A DNA stretch of 53,740 nucleotides, taken from NCBI GenBank assembly GCA_017546445.1, contig JAFYWX010000008.1, positions 1 to 53,740 of the forward strand, read 5' to 3'. Shown here piece after piece: positions 1 to 7,411 of this stretch. How positions within the stretch are numbered: position 1 is the first letter of the stretch; each line of letters opens with the position of its first letter. The notes under the pieces are model-generated. The model saw only the letters and a list, made by a program, of their open reading frames with translations, searched no databases and was not told the DNA's origin. The stretch comes from Akkermansia sp. GTDB lineage: Bacteria > Verrucomicrobiota > Verrucomicrobiia > Verrucomicrobiales > Akkermansiaceae. The position numbers and the translations under genes are program-made.

Positions 1-1
1 C

Positions 2-424
2 GAGGCTTGGGAAGGCCTGTGGGGCTCCATCACCAAGTTCCAGCTCAAGGGCGCTTCCGTGCTCATCCAGGAGATGATTACCAAGGCTACCGAAACCATC
101 ATCGGCGTGAACACCGACAAGAACTTCGGCCGCGTCATGGTGTTCGGCACCGGCGGTGTGTACACTGAGGTGATGCGCGACACCACCATGCGCATTCTGC
201 CCACCGATGACTTCTCCGACATGATCAAGGAGACCAAGGTCGGCACCATCCTGAACGGTGTGCGTGGCGAGGCTCCCAAGGCTGTGGGCCCGCTGGCCGA
301 CACGCTGGCCAAGGTGCAGAAGCTCGTGCTCGAGATTCCCGAAATCACCGCTATCGACGGTAACCCGGTTCTCGTGACCGCCGACCGCGCCGTGGTGGTG
401 GACTTCAAGATGATTCTCAAGTAA
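2..424 (+). CDS. ADP-forming acyl-CoA synthetase, ATP-grasp (beta) domain, 3' end only
   Basis: The gene is cut by the left window edge; 140 C-terminal residues are visible and read in frame from base 2. The sequence matches the end of the ATP-grasp domain of ADP-forming acetate/acyl-CoA synthetases: a VLIQEMI strand, a DKNFGRVMVFGTGGVYTEV segment (the family's glycine-rich GxGG loop), an LNGVRGE motif and a closing strand with AIDGNPVLV, the usual place of the conserved D-x-N-P. These enzymes interconvert acetyl-CoA, ADP and phosphate with acetate, CoA and ATP in the cytoplasm, and would make ATP at the end of fermentation. That fits the pyruvate formate-lyase gene at 39.3 kb. Whether alpha and beta parts are fused cannot be seen. 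A strong terminator follows. Confidence 0.8.
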   Translation, partial: EAWEGLWGSITKFQLKGASVLIQEMITKATETIIGVNTDKNFGRVMVFGTGGVYTEVMRDTTMRILPTDDFSDMIKETKVGTILNGVRGEAPKAVGPLADTLAKVQKLVLEIPEITAIDGNPVLVTADRAVVVDFKMILK

Positions 425-446
425 TCTTCCTGATTCCGTTTCCCGC

Positions 447-490
447 AACGCCCGCTTTTCTCTGGAAAAGCGGGCGTTTCTGTTTGATTT
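447..490 (+). terminator. Rho-independent terminator
   Basis: A perfect stem with arms at 447-460 and 465-478, a 4-nt TCTG loop, then a T-rich tract. It lies 23 bases after the acyl-CoA synthetase stop codon. Confidence 0.85.
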
Positions 491-512
491 TGCTGTAGCT
501 TCATGGTAGATT
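484..512 (+). promoter_or_regulatory. Sigma-70 promoter for the small membrane gene at 538
   Basis: TTGATT (484-489), 17-bp spacer, TAGATT (507-512). The expected transcription start is near 519, about 20 nt before the ATG. It directly follows the terminator of the previous gene. Confidence 0.5.
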
Positions 513-537
513 AGCCTGCACACCCCACAAATTTCCC

Positions 538-918
538 ATGAACGCCCTGATTTTCTTCATCGCCCTGGCCATAGCCGTCGCCCTGCAGTTTCTAGTTATC
601 TATTTCTCCTACCTCCCCGTGTCGCGCCGCCATGCGTCGCAGAAGCAGTTGCTTCATGCCTCCTTCGTGGTTATGGGATACAGCATGATGGCGGGCGTTC
701 TGCTCAAATTAGCAGAACTGCCCAAGAGCATTGGCGTACTCATCACAGCCATACTTATCCACATGATGGGGCGCAGGATACTGAGCCAGAGCAACAAGCA
801 GGCCTGGGTCTCCTGTGGGATTTTCATCGCCATCATTCTCGCCATAGCAGTTGGCTTTATCTGCCTCATGGAAGCCCAAGAAAGCTTCCGCGAGATGATG
901 ATGCAAAAGGCGGAGTAA
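538..918 (+). CDS. Small integral membrane protein of unknown function
   Basis: A 126-residue protein with about four hydrophobic segments (roughly residues 3-25, 40-60, 63-80 and 91-113), short polar loops and a charged C-terminal tail. I do not recognise a family. It has its own promoter and stands alone between a terminator and a repeat element. No Shine-Dalgarno sequence precedes the ATG. Its location in the cytoplasmic membrane is inferred from hydropathy only. Coding is supported by normal codon use, the upstream promoter and a clean four-helix pattern. Confidence 0.6.
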   Translation: MNALIFFIALAIAVALQFLVIYFSYLPVSRRHASQKQLLHASFVVMGYSMMAGVLLKLAELPKSIGVLITAILIHMMGRRILSQSNKQAWVSCGIFIAIILAIAVGFICLMEAQESFREMMMQKAE

Positions 919-928
919 AAGAACGCTG

Positions 929-1352
929 GAAATTGGAGTTTGCCGGGCAGCTGGCTCGCGTCAGCGAGCGGAACTTAATAGAGCCCGTGAAACGGGCGAC
1001 ATAACAATAGCGAGTGGTGCAGCGGCGTCAGCCGCGAAACCACTCGTTTTAGTGTAAAAAGTCATTAGAACCCGTGGAACGGGTGACAGCCTGTCACGGC
1101 GTAGGGTGTAAACCCGGAGACGGAAAATCGTGGCTTAAAAATCGTGTCAGAACGAACAAATAGCTACTATGTAGCAACCCTTTCTGTCACCCGTTCCACG
1201 GGTTCCTATTCCTTATTTTTTCTTTACGAGGGGTTACGCGCACCATGCTGACGCACGGTGCGCTCCACCGCCTCGCTATTGATAGACCGCCCGTTTCACG
1301 GGCTTTTGAATTCCGCTCGCTGACGCGAGCCATCATCCCGCCAAATCGCCTC
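929..1352. repeat. Modular palindromic repeat element, copy 1
   Basis: About 420 bp of non-coding DNA that recurs, with changes, at 22124-22646. The whole element is an imperfect inverted repeat. The left arm carries GCTCGCGTCAGCGAGC, then CCCGTGAAACGGG, then AACAATAGCGAG; the right arm carries the reverse complements in reverse order. Each arm is itself made of small hairpins. A further pair is AACCCGTGGAACGGGTGAC (left) and its complement (right). The tail module AAATTGGAGTTTGCCGGGCA is at the left edge; the right edge stops at GGCGATTTGG, next to the end of nhaC, without the CACATGTG head seen in the other copies. No transposase gene is present. Confidence 0.85.
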
Positions 1353-1367
1353 TATCGAGAGCCAGCA

Positions 1368-3008
1368 TCAATTCTGGCGTCTGCTCTGGATTTTCCTGAT
1401 GACCAGCAGGGTCACAAAGAGCGAACCAAGCGCCAGGGGGAACACGATGAACCAGTTGTGCACAAAGCCCGCCAGCAGGAAGGCAGCAAAGGACACTGCG
1501 GCCACCGTAAGCACATACGGCAGCTGGGTAGACACATGGCTCAGGTGGTCGCACTGAGCACCAGCGCTGGACATGATGGTGGTATCGGAAATCGGGGAGC
1601 AGTGGTCACCGGCCACAGCACCGGCAAGACAGGCAGACATGCCGATGAACATAAGCGGGCTGGTGGGGTCGAAGGTGCTCACCACGATGGGAATGAGGAT
1701 GCCGAAAGTGGCCCAGGAAGTGCCGGTGGAGAAGGCAAGAATGCCCGCCACCACGAAGATGACCGCGGGGAGGAAGTTCACCAGGCCGGCAGCGGAGTGC
1801 TCCATGTGGTAGGCGATGAATTCGCGGGCTTCCAGGGCGGAGGTCACGTTCTTGAGCGCCGTGGCCAGGGTCAGGATGAGGATAGCCGGCACCATGGCCA
1901 CAAAGCCCTCGGGGATGCAGCGCATGGCGGTGCGGAAGCTCATCACGCCACGGATGCGGTAGAAGGCAACCGCCAGCACCAGGGCAATGATGGCACCCCA
2001 GGGCAGACCCACCGTGGCATCCGTATCACTCAGCGCCTCGGCAAAGGATTTACCCTCCATGATACCGCCAACATACACCAGGGCAAAGGTCTCCAGGCCG
2101 ATGAGCATGAGCACCGGCAGTACAAGGTCCAGCAGCGTGCCGCGGCACGAGTGCCGCTCTGCAAGCTCCTGCATAACCTGCTCCGGCACCACGGTATGCA
2201 CATCGCCATGAGTGATGGCATTGCGCTCATAGCGAACCATGGGACCGTAATCAAGGCGCATCAGAATCAGCATCACCACAAAGCAGAGCGCCAGAAGCGA
2301 ATAGAAGTTGTACGGAATAGCCTGGATGAAGAGCTCCAGCCCGTTGTAGCCCGTGCCGGCGGAATACTGCGAAACCGCGGCTGCCCAGCTTGAGATGGGA
2401 GCAATCATGCACACAGGCGCCGCCGTGGCGTCAATGATGAAGGCCAGCTTGGCGCGGGAAACACGCTTGGCATCCGTCACAGGCCGCATCACGCTGCCCA
2501 CCGCCAGGCAGTTGAAGTAGTCATCAATGAAAATCAGGACCCCCAGGAAGAAGGTGGCCAGCTGACTTCCAATACGGGATTTAATGTGAGTCTGGGCCCA
2601 CAGACCGAAGGCATGCGCCGCGCCGGTCTTGTTAATCATGCAGACGAAGGCACCCAGAATCACCAGGAAGATAAACACACCGGTCGTGGCCTTCATGCCC
2701 TCGATAAGCCCCTGATTCACCACAAAATCCACCGTATCCAGCGGGGCAAACTGCGTCACAAAGCAGGCACCCAGCACCACACCGGCAAAAAGTGCGGAAT
2801 ACACCTCCTTGAAAATGAGCGCGAGCACAATAGCAAAAATGGCAGGAGCCAAAGACCAGATGGTACCACAGAGCGGAGACTTTGCCACAGCGGCCACAGC
2901 CTCTGCCCCCTCAGCAGCAGGCACCTCAGTTGAACCAAAACTCTGCATAGAAAACATTGCCACCACAGCAATCAGCAGAATGAGAATTCTCTTCGTTATG
3001 TTTCGCAT
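1368..3008 (-). CDS. nhaC: Na+/H+ antiporter, NhaC family
   Basis: A 546-residue polytopic membrane protein. It matches the NhaC family, which exchanges Na+ for H+ across the cytoplasmic membrane. Recognisable landmarks are IFIDDYFNCLAVGSVMRPVTD, the family's most conserved loop with its paired aspartates, followed by RAKLAFIIDATAAPVCMIAP and a later ISDTTIMSSAGAQCDH segment. An extra hydrophobic N-terminal segment (residues 7-30) followed by an Ala/Glu-rich stretch could be a signal peptide or an additional helix, as in longer family members. A promoter lies just upstream (3036-3065) and the start ATG has no Shine-Dalgarno sequence. The stop codon is only 16 bp from a repeat element. Substrate (Na+ versus malate/lactate exchange, as in MleN) cannot be told from sequence alone. 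Confidence 0.88.
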   Translation of the reverse strand: MRNITKRILILLIAVVAMFSMQSFGSTEVPAAEGAEAVAAVAKSPLCGTIWSLAPAIFAIVLALIFKEVYSALFAGVVLGACFVTQFAPLDTVDFVVNQGLIEGMKATTGVFIFLVILGAFVCMINKTGAAHAFGLWAQTHIKSRIGSQLATFFLGVLIFIDDYFNCLAVGSVMRPVTDAKRVSRAKLAFIIDATAAPVCMIAPISSWAAAVSQYSAGTGYNGLELFIQAIPYNFYSLLALCFVVMLILMRLDYGPMVRYERNAITHGDVHTVVPEQVMQELAERHSCRGTLLDLVLPVLMLIGLETFALVYVGGIMEGKSFAEALSDTDATVGLPWGAIIALVLAVAFYRIRGVMSFRTAMRCIPEGFVAMVPAILILTLATALKNVTSALEAREFIAYHMEHSAAGLVNFLPAVIFVVAGILAFSTGTSWATFGILIPIVVSTFDPTSPLMFIGMSACLAGAVAGDHCSPISDTTIMSSAGAQCDHLSHVSTQLPYVLTVAAVSFAAFLLAGFVHNWFIVFPLALGSLFVTLLVIRKIQSRRQN

Positions 3009-3035
3009 AGCGATTTTGTCAATAGATAACGCAGA

Positions 3036-3065
3036 AATTTACCATAAATACCGCATGATTGTCAA
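3036..3065 (-). promoter_or_regulatory. Sigma-70 promoter of nhaC
   Basis: On the minus strand: consensus TTGACA (3060-3065), 18-bp spacer, TAAATT (3036-3041). It lies 27 bp upstream of the nhaC ATG. Confidence 0.55.
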
Positions 3066-3093
3066 CCTAATTGCCCGAAGAAAGCGCTGCTCA

Positions 3094-3548
3094 CACATGT
3101 ATCCCAAAGATTTCACAATTGACTGCATTATCAACACCGTTTTGGAGCCAGCCCCTCTCTTTATGCGCTAGATGGCGATTTGTGGGGCTGAAACACTGCC
3201 CGGCGGAAGCCGGGCAATTTAGACCGGTGATAACCGGATTTAGACCGTCACGATAGGGGCGGATTTCATTGCGGGCCTCTGCCCGCAATTTCTCTGCAGG
3301 GCATTCTGCCCTGCAATGTAAGTTGTTTAGAGATAGTGCGGGCCTATGGCCCTCAGGAACTTATTTCACTTGCATTGCAGCTCTTGATGAGCTGCATCGA
3401 AATCTGCCTTTGGCAGAGGAAATTGCCTCTTACGAGGCATCTAAATCCACTTGAAAGTGGTCTGAATTGCTGCGTTGACACCGCAGCAACGACGAGCTGT
3501 TCCAGCTCGCCAAACTCCCATTTAGCGCTACAACCACTGGGACACATG
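3094..3548. repeat. Modular palindromic repeat element, copy 3 type, with a hairpin array
   Basis: The left edge is the head module CACATGTATCCCAAAG (3094-3109), then CACAATTGACTGCATTATCA and ACACCGTTTT, then GATGGCGATTTG. The right edge TGGGACACATG (3538-3548) is the inverted end. The interior is a row of unlike hairpins about 25-40 bp apart, including 3197-3216 (8-bp stem), 3224-3237, 3269-3288 (8 bp) and 3295-3315 (9 bp), then further ones with stems GCAGCTC, CTGCC, GCCTC, CCACTT, TGCTGCG and GAGCTG to about 3511. No protein-coding gene is credible in this 609-bp gap. Confidence 0.8.
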
Positions 3549-3578
3549 CGCTGCTCACAACGCACTGACATTTTGGCA

Positions 3579-3608
3579 TTGACGCATCAGGGCTCTATGT
3601 GGTAGGCT
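3579..3608 (+). promoter_or_regulatory. Candidate promoter of the thioredoxin-like gene
   Basis: TTGACG (3579-3584), 18-bp spacer, TAGGCT (3603-3608). The predicted start of transcription is only a few bases before the ATG at 3618, as for many genes in this window. The -10 box is weak. Confidence 0.4.
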
Positions 3609-3617
3609 GAATCCGAC

Positions 3618-4178
3618 ATGAAACACATTTTCCTTGCCATCGCGTTAATGCTGGGTCTGTGCACCTGGTGTCTTCCCACAGCCCAGGCCCAGAGCAACAA
3701 GGCCAAGGCAGCAAAAATCAAGAAGGACAAAAAGAAGCCTAAGCGCAAGAGCATGGCCGGCCTTTCCCCTGTAGCAAAAGCACTTGCCGAAGCCGGCTAT
3801 TTCACAGAGACAGAGACCCGCCCCAGAGCAAAGGTCTACATTTTCATCTGCTCCGCCTCCTGGTGTGGTCCCTGCCGCGCCCTGATGCCCCAGATTGTGG
3901 AGGAATACGAGAAGAACATGAAGAAAGATAAGACGGTATCTCTTGTGCTGCTTTGCAGCGACAGCACCGAGGAGGATGCTCAGAAATACATCGGCCACTA
4001 TGATACCGACCTTCCCGGCGTGATGCACAAGAAGGTGAAGCTGGAGAATGCACCCGACATTCCGGGTATTCCGTGGTGCTTCTACATGACAGCCAAAGGG
4101 GAGCTCATTTCCGCAGGTGCCGGCAACAAGGTGCTGAACTGGAAGGAAGAAGTGAAAAAGAAGCCGGCTAAGAAGTAA
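3618..4178 (+). CDS. Secreted thioredoxin-like protein
   Basis: A 186-residue protein with a clear signal peptide (residues 1-24, cleavage expected after AQA), a very basic linker rich in Lys (27-45), and a thioredoxin fold. The active site WCGPC is at residues 82-86, after the strand VYIFICSAS; IPGIPWCF near residue 150 holds the cis-proline opposite the active site. It probably acts on thiols in the periplasm, as a TlpA/thioredoxin-type reductase, but the partner is unknown. It is a single gene, with its own promoter and a terminator shared with malQ. Confidence 0.8.
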   Translation: MKHIFLAIALMLGLCTWCLPTAQAQSNKAKAAKIKKDKKKPKRKSMAGLSPVAKALAEAGYFTETETRPRAKVYIFICSASWCGPCRALMPQIVEEYEKNMKKDKTVSLVLLCSDSTEEDAQKYIGHYDTDLPGVMHKKVKLENAPDIPGIPWCFYMTAKGELISAGAGNKVLNWKEEVKKKPAKK

Positions 4179-4206
4179 GCAGACATTCCCACACGCCTTA
4201 ACACGC

Positions 4207-4233
4207 AAGACCGCGACTGAACATCGCGGTCTT
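4207..4233. terminator. Bidirectional terminator between convergent genes
   Basis: Ten-bp perfect stem AAGACCGCGA / TCGCGGTCTT with a 7-nt loop, A-rich on one side and T-rich on the other. It lies between the thioredoxin-like gene (+) and malQ (-). Confidence 0.75.
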
Positions 4234-4241
4234 TGTCATTA

Positions 4242-5963
4242 TCAGCTTCTCCCCGTCTCCCACGACAGAGATTTCAACCAGTCGCTTTGCTCCAGCTGCG
4301 CCGCCTCTGCTGCAGTGAACGGCATGCGGGGGCGCCAGTTGGTGCCGCCCTCCGTTCCCGGCGTATTCAGGCGAACCGGGATATCGAACAATTCCGTCCA
4401 CATCAACGCGGCGTAGGCAGAATTGCAGCGCAACAGTGCGCGGATGAGGGCATCCTTGATTCCGGCATGCCAGTGCACCATGCATTCCCGGTGGTGCAGC
4501 CCGGCGAAATCGCAGAGCCAGCAGAGCACACGGGCGCAATCACGCCCTTTCTGGCTGGCAGCGCGACATTCCTCCGGAGAGAGGGAGGGCGTAAGCTGCG
4601 CGGCATATGCATCCTGCACCGCATCTATCCAGGCATCCCAATCGGTACACAGCGGCGGAAAATCGTGCGTGGCATAGGTAGCAAAGGAACAGGGGTTATA
4701 TGTTTCGCCGCGCACAATCTGCTGCTGCGCATCAATCTCCCAGTGCGGAATCTTGAAGCCGGCGATGCGGAGATAGGATAAATCCGGGCGCACGTAATCC
4801 GGCACACAGCCCAGGTCCTCGCCCACCACGCGGACACCGGGAGCAGCCTTCAGCAGCTGGCGCAGCAGGTAATCGCCCTGCGCCAGGTTGGCGCGGCGGT
4901 TTTCCTCTGTATCATCCCCGCGCGGGCGGAACCCCGGGCGGCGCCCCCCACAACGGGCGGCTGCCTCATCCGGCGTGAGCGGGAGGAACTCCGGATTGCG
5001 CTCCGGCATCCAGGGGAAGGCATAGATGCGGTAAAAGCCCAGCACATGATCAATGCGATACATGGAGAACACCTCTGCCAGCTTGCGGATGCGGCGGTGC
5101 CACCAGGCAAAATCATCATGAGCCATCACATCCCACCGGTAAAGCGGGATACCCCAGTTCTGCCCCCATTTGCCCGTGAAAGGGTCCTCGGCAAAATTAC
5201 CCTCTGCCGGGGCGCCACCACTCCAGTCCATATCGAAGAGATATCGCTCAAAGAACACGTCCGCACTGGCCACCGAGACTCCGATGGGCACATCACCCAT
5301 CAGCAACACGCCCCTGGAATCTGCATGAGCGCGCACACGAGCCCACTCGCGCGCGCAAAGCCACTGCAGCCATTGCTGGTGGCGCTTCTGCTCGCGCGAT
5401 TCGGGACAATCATGAACAATGCGTCGCACCACATCCGTATTCTGCTCCGGCCACAGCCACCAGGCTATGGTGCCGAAACCGAAACTCGCCACCAGGAAGG
5501 TGGTGAAATCCTCCAGCCAGCTCCCCTGCTCCCGCACCCAGGAGTCAAATTCCTCTCGCAGCACGGCATACTCTTCCCCGCTGCAGAACCGCCCCCAGGC
5601 CTCCTGAAGCCAATACCGCTTATACGCACGCACGCGAGCGTAGTCCACCAGATCCCGGCCACCAGGAAGCTGCAGGGGAGGCAAATCCTCCTGATACGGC
5701 GGACGCTCCTCCGGCATACCCGGCACACGCTCAAGCGACAAATAGAGCGGTTCCAACGCCACGGAGCTGATAGCGGAATAGGGCGATGGCGCGTCATCCT
5801 CTCCCAGGGCATTCACCGGGAGCAATTGAAGGAAACCGACGCCATGCGCTGCCGCCCAGTCAATCCATTCCTCCAGCGCAGCTAAATCACCAATGCCGGC
5901 ATCGTCCTCGCGGCGCAGCGAAAAAAGCGGCATCAGCACACCGGTTTTGCGTTCCATCACCAT
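4242..5963 (-). CDS. malQ: 4-alpha-glucanotransferase (GH77)
   Basis: A 573-residue amylomaltase. It moves alpha-1,4-glucan chains between maltodextrins in the cytoplasm, working in glycogen/maltose use. Evidence: the N-terminal GVLMPLFSLRREDDAGIGDL block, SPYSAISSVALEPLYL, the nucleophile region MYRIDHVLGFYRIYAFPW (Asp about residue 305), the VVGEDLG acid/base region and the ATHDFPP third carboxylate. Start: an ATG 18 bp further upstream sits in front of the -10 box of a promoter at 5972-6001, so it cannot be on that transcript; the ATG at 5963 is about 9 bp after the -10 and is chosen. The GH77 core is complete, without the long N-terminal extension of the E. coli enzyme. It stands alone. 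Confidence 0.92.
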   Translation of the reverse strand: MVMERKTGVLMPLFSLRREDDAGIGDLAALEEWIDWAAAHGVGFLQLLPVNALGEDDAPSPYSAISSVALEPLYLSLERVPGMPEERPPYQEDLPPLQLPGGRDLVDYARVRAYKRYWLQEAWGRFCSGEEYAVLREEFDSWVREQGSWLEDFTTFLVASFGFGTIAWWLWPEQNTDVVRRIVHDCPESREQKRHQQWLQWLCAREWARVRAHADSRGVLLMGDVPIGVSVASADVFFERYLFDMDWSGGAPAEGNFAEDPFTGKWGQNWGIPLYRWDVMAHDDFAWWHRRIRKLAEVFSMYRIDHVLGFYRIYAFPWMPERNPEFLPLTPDEAAARCGGRRPGFRPRGDDTEENRRANLAQGDYLLRQLLKAAPGVRVVGEDLGCVPDYVRPDLSYLRIAGFKIPHWEIDAQQQIVRGETYNPCSFATYATHDFPPLCTDWDAWIDAVQDAYAAQLTPSLSPEECRAASQKGRDCARVLCWLCDFAGLHHRECMVHWHAGIKDALIRALLRCNSAYAALMWTELFDIPVRLNTPGTEGGTNWRPRMPFTAAEAAQLEQSDWLKSLSWETGRS

Positions 5964-5971
5964 AGTGTGCC

Positions 5972-6001
5972 ATCCTAGCATAGTTCACACCCGCCACGCA
6001 A
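5972..6001 (-). promoter_or_regulatory. Promoter of malQ, near-leaderless
   Basis: Minus strand: TTGCGT (5996-6001), 18-bp spacer, TAGGAT (5972-5977). The ATG is 8 bp after the -10 box, so the mRNA would start almost at the start codon. Confidence 0.5.
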
Positions 6002-6082
6002 CCAGAAAACTTAACTACTCGCCCATAATTCACCGGCCAGTGATTTTTCTTCGGCATATTGGCTCCCAATAGAAAAATTTAC

Positions 6083-6111
6083 TTGAATTTTTCCTTCGCA
6101 TGTGGTAGTAG
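6083..6111 (+). promoter_or_regulatory. Candidate promoter of the DksA/TraR-family gene
   Basis: TTGAAT (6083-6088), 17-bp spacer, TAGTAG (6106-6111). It lies 64 bp upstream of the ATG at 6176, within an AT-rich divergent region shared with malQ. Confidence 0.4.
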
Positions 6112-6175
6112 CAAAAAATCACATTTACTGCATCCTCTCCGCAGAACCAGACTTACGCAACCATCTTATCAATTT

Positions 6176-6817
6176 ATGGCCACATCAAAGAAAGAATCCA
6201 AGGAACCGAAGGCAGAAAAGAAGAGCGCTGCCAAGAAGGAGACCACAACAGTTGTCAAGAAAACCGCCGTCCGTGAAACCCTGACCGCGGAGGAGAAAGC
6301 CCGCGTGAAGAAGCTCAAAGAGACCCTTGCACTGCTTAAGACAGACCCCGAATGGCCGACTTTCCTGCAGGAACAGAAGCAGGCGCTGCTGAATCTGCGC
6401 GATGAACTGCTGCCCAACATGCAGAACGTAACACGCGACCACCTGCGTAGTGGCGCTTCCAATGTTTCCTCCTCCTCCGGCCAGCACATAGGCGATGCCG
6501 GCAGCGAAGCCGAAGTGCGCGATCTCACCATCCGCCTGCTCGACAAGGACCGTGAGCAACTCTTTGAAATTGATGCTGCTCTGGAACGTATCCGCCGCGG
6601 CACATACGGTATCTGCGAAATCTCCCTGGACCCCATCCCCAAGAAGCGTCTCCAGGTGCGCCCGTTCTGCCGTCTCACCGTGAAATGCCAGGAGGAATAC
6701 GAGAAAAAATACGGCTCCTACGCCAGCTTCAAGGCCAAGAAACAGGACCATGTCGGGTATGCTGACCTACAAAATGACATGGAAAATGCGATTTCTCTTG
6801 ACGATAGCGAAGAATAG
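6176..6817 (+). CDS. DksA/TraR-family RNA polymerase-binding regulator
   Basis: A 213-residue protein. Residues 1-30 are Lys/Ala-rich and probably disordered; residues 38-125 form a coiled coil with an acidic turn (HIGDAGSEAEVRD); then comes the LERIRRGTYGICEIS segment that defines the DksA C-terminal zinc-finger family. Only two cysteines sit where DksA has four (the first, in YGICE, and the last, in TVKC); the second is Ser and the third Thr, with one extra Cys in RPFCRL. The zinc site may be altered or lost. DksA-type proteins enter the RNA polymerase secondary channel and tune rRNA and stress promoters with ppGpp. The start is set at 6176: the frame is open further upstream, but only from there does the family-like sequence begin. 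A promoter for rpmG overlaps its 3' end. Confidence 0.78.
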   Translation: MATSKKESKEPKAEKKSAAKKETTTVVKKTAVRETLTAEEKARVKKLKETLALLKTDPEWPTFLQEQKQALLNLRDELLPNMQNVTRDHLRSGASNVSSSSGQHIGDAGSEAEVRDLTIRLLDKDREQLFEIDAALERIRRGTYGICEISLDPIPKKRLQVRPFCRLTVKCQEEYEKKYGSYASFKAKKQDHVGYADLQNDMENAISLDDSEE

Positions 6818-6825
6818 CGTATAAT
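6798..6825 (+). promoter_or_regulatory. Strong promoter of rpmG-rpsR
   Basis: TTGACG (6798-6803), 16-bp spacer, perfect TATAAT (6820-6825). It overlaps the last codons and stop of the preceding gene and lies 29 bp before the rpmG start. Confidence 0.65.
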
Positions 6826-6854
6826 GTGCGCCCGCAAGTCAACAATTCGCAATT

Positions 6855-7028
6855 ATGCCTAGAGATATTATCATTCTGGAATGCACGGAGGCTAAGGCCG
6901 AGGGTAAGACCCCTTCCCGTTACGTGACCACCCGCAACAAGAAGAGCCAGCGTACGCCCGGCCGTCTGGAGAAGGTTAAGTTCAACCCCTACCTGAAGCG
7001 CCGCACTCTTCACCGCGAGATGCGCTAA
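6855..7028 (+). CDS. rpmG: 50S ribosomal protein L33 (bL33)
   Basis: A 57-residue basic protein that begins [18 protein letters not shown] and continues with [19 protein letters not shown] and [18 protein letters not shown]. This is the complete bL33 sequence pattern ([16 protein letters not shown]). It is a structural protein of the large ribosomal subunit. Only one cysteine is present, so this is the zinc-free form. It is 24 bp upstream of rpsR and shares the strong promoter at 6798-6825. Confidence 0.95.
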   Translation: MPRDIIILECTEAKAEGKTPSRYVTTRNKKSQRTPGRLEKVKFNPYLKRRTLHREMR

Positions 7029-7052
7029 ACCTCCTAAGCACTCTATACGATT

Positions 7053-7298
7053 ATGATGACCGAATTCAAGAGCGTAGAACGCCGTATCCGTTTCCGCACC
7101 TGCAACAAGACCATGCCCCGTCGCCGTATCGACATTCCGGCCGGTGCTGTGGACATGTGCAACCCGGAATTCCTTTCCAAGTTCACTTCTGAGACCGGCA
7201 AGATTCTTCCCCGCCGCGTGACTGGTGTTTCCGCCAAGATGCACCGCAAGATTACGCGCGAGATTCGCCGCGCTCGTGCCGTGAACCTGCTCCCCTGA
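7053..7298 (+). CDS. rpsR: 30S ribosomal protein S18 (bS18)
   Basis: An 81-residue basic protein of the small ribosomal subunit, which binds the platform next to S6. Landmarks: an N-terminal cysteine region ([13 protein letters not shown]), [21 protein letters not shown], then [19 protein letters not shown], the family signature, and the closing [14 protein letters not shown]. Two ATG codons in a row allow a start at 7053 or 7056. It is in an operon with rpmG; a strong terminator follows. The usual partners rpsF, ssb and rplI are not adjacent. Confidence 0.95.
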   Translation: MMTEFKSVERRIRFRTCNKTMPRRRIDIPAGAVDMCNPEFLSKFTSETGKILPRRVTGVSAKMHRKITREIRRARAVNLLP

Positions 7299-7338
7299 TG
7301 CAAGAGGAGTTCTCGACGGCAGATTGTCGTTGATTACT

Positions 7339-7385
7339 AGGGGGCTTGTATGCTTCGGCCTGCAAGCCCCCTCGGTCTTTTTCCT
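7339..7385 (+). terminator. Rho-independent terminator of rpmG-rpsR
   Basis: Ten-bp stem AGGGGGCTTG / CAAGCCCCCT (7339-7348 and 7363-7372) with a 14-nt loop, followed by a T-rich tract ending near 7382. Confidence 0.85.
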
Positions 7386-7411
7386 GAAACCCGGCATCTT
7401 TCCTTGCAAGC

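Noticed and set aside
1245..2393. Open frame of 382 codons on the plus strand
   Set aside because: It is antisense to nhaC, is full of His/Gly/Arg runs, and begins in repeat DNA; NhaC homology on the other strand is clear.
3009..3617. Short open frames in the gap between nhaC and the thioredoxin-like gene
   Set aside because: All run through hairpin repeats, change frame with each unit, and show no protein-like composition.
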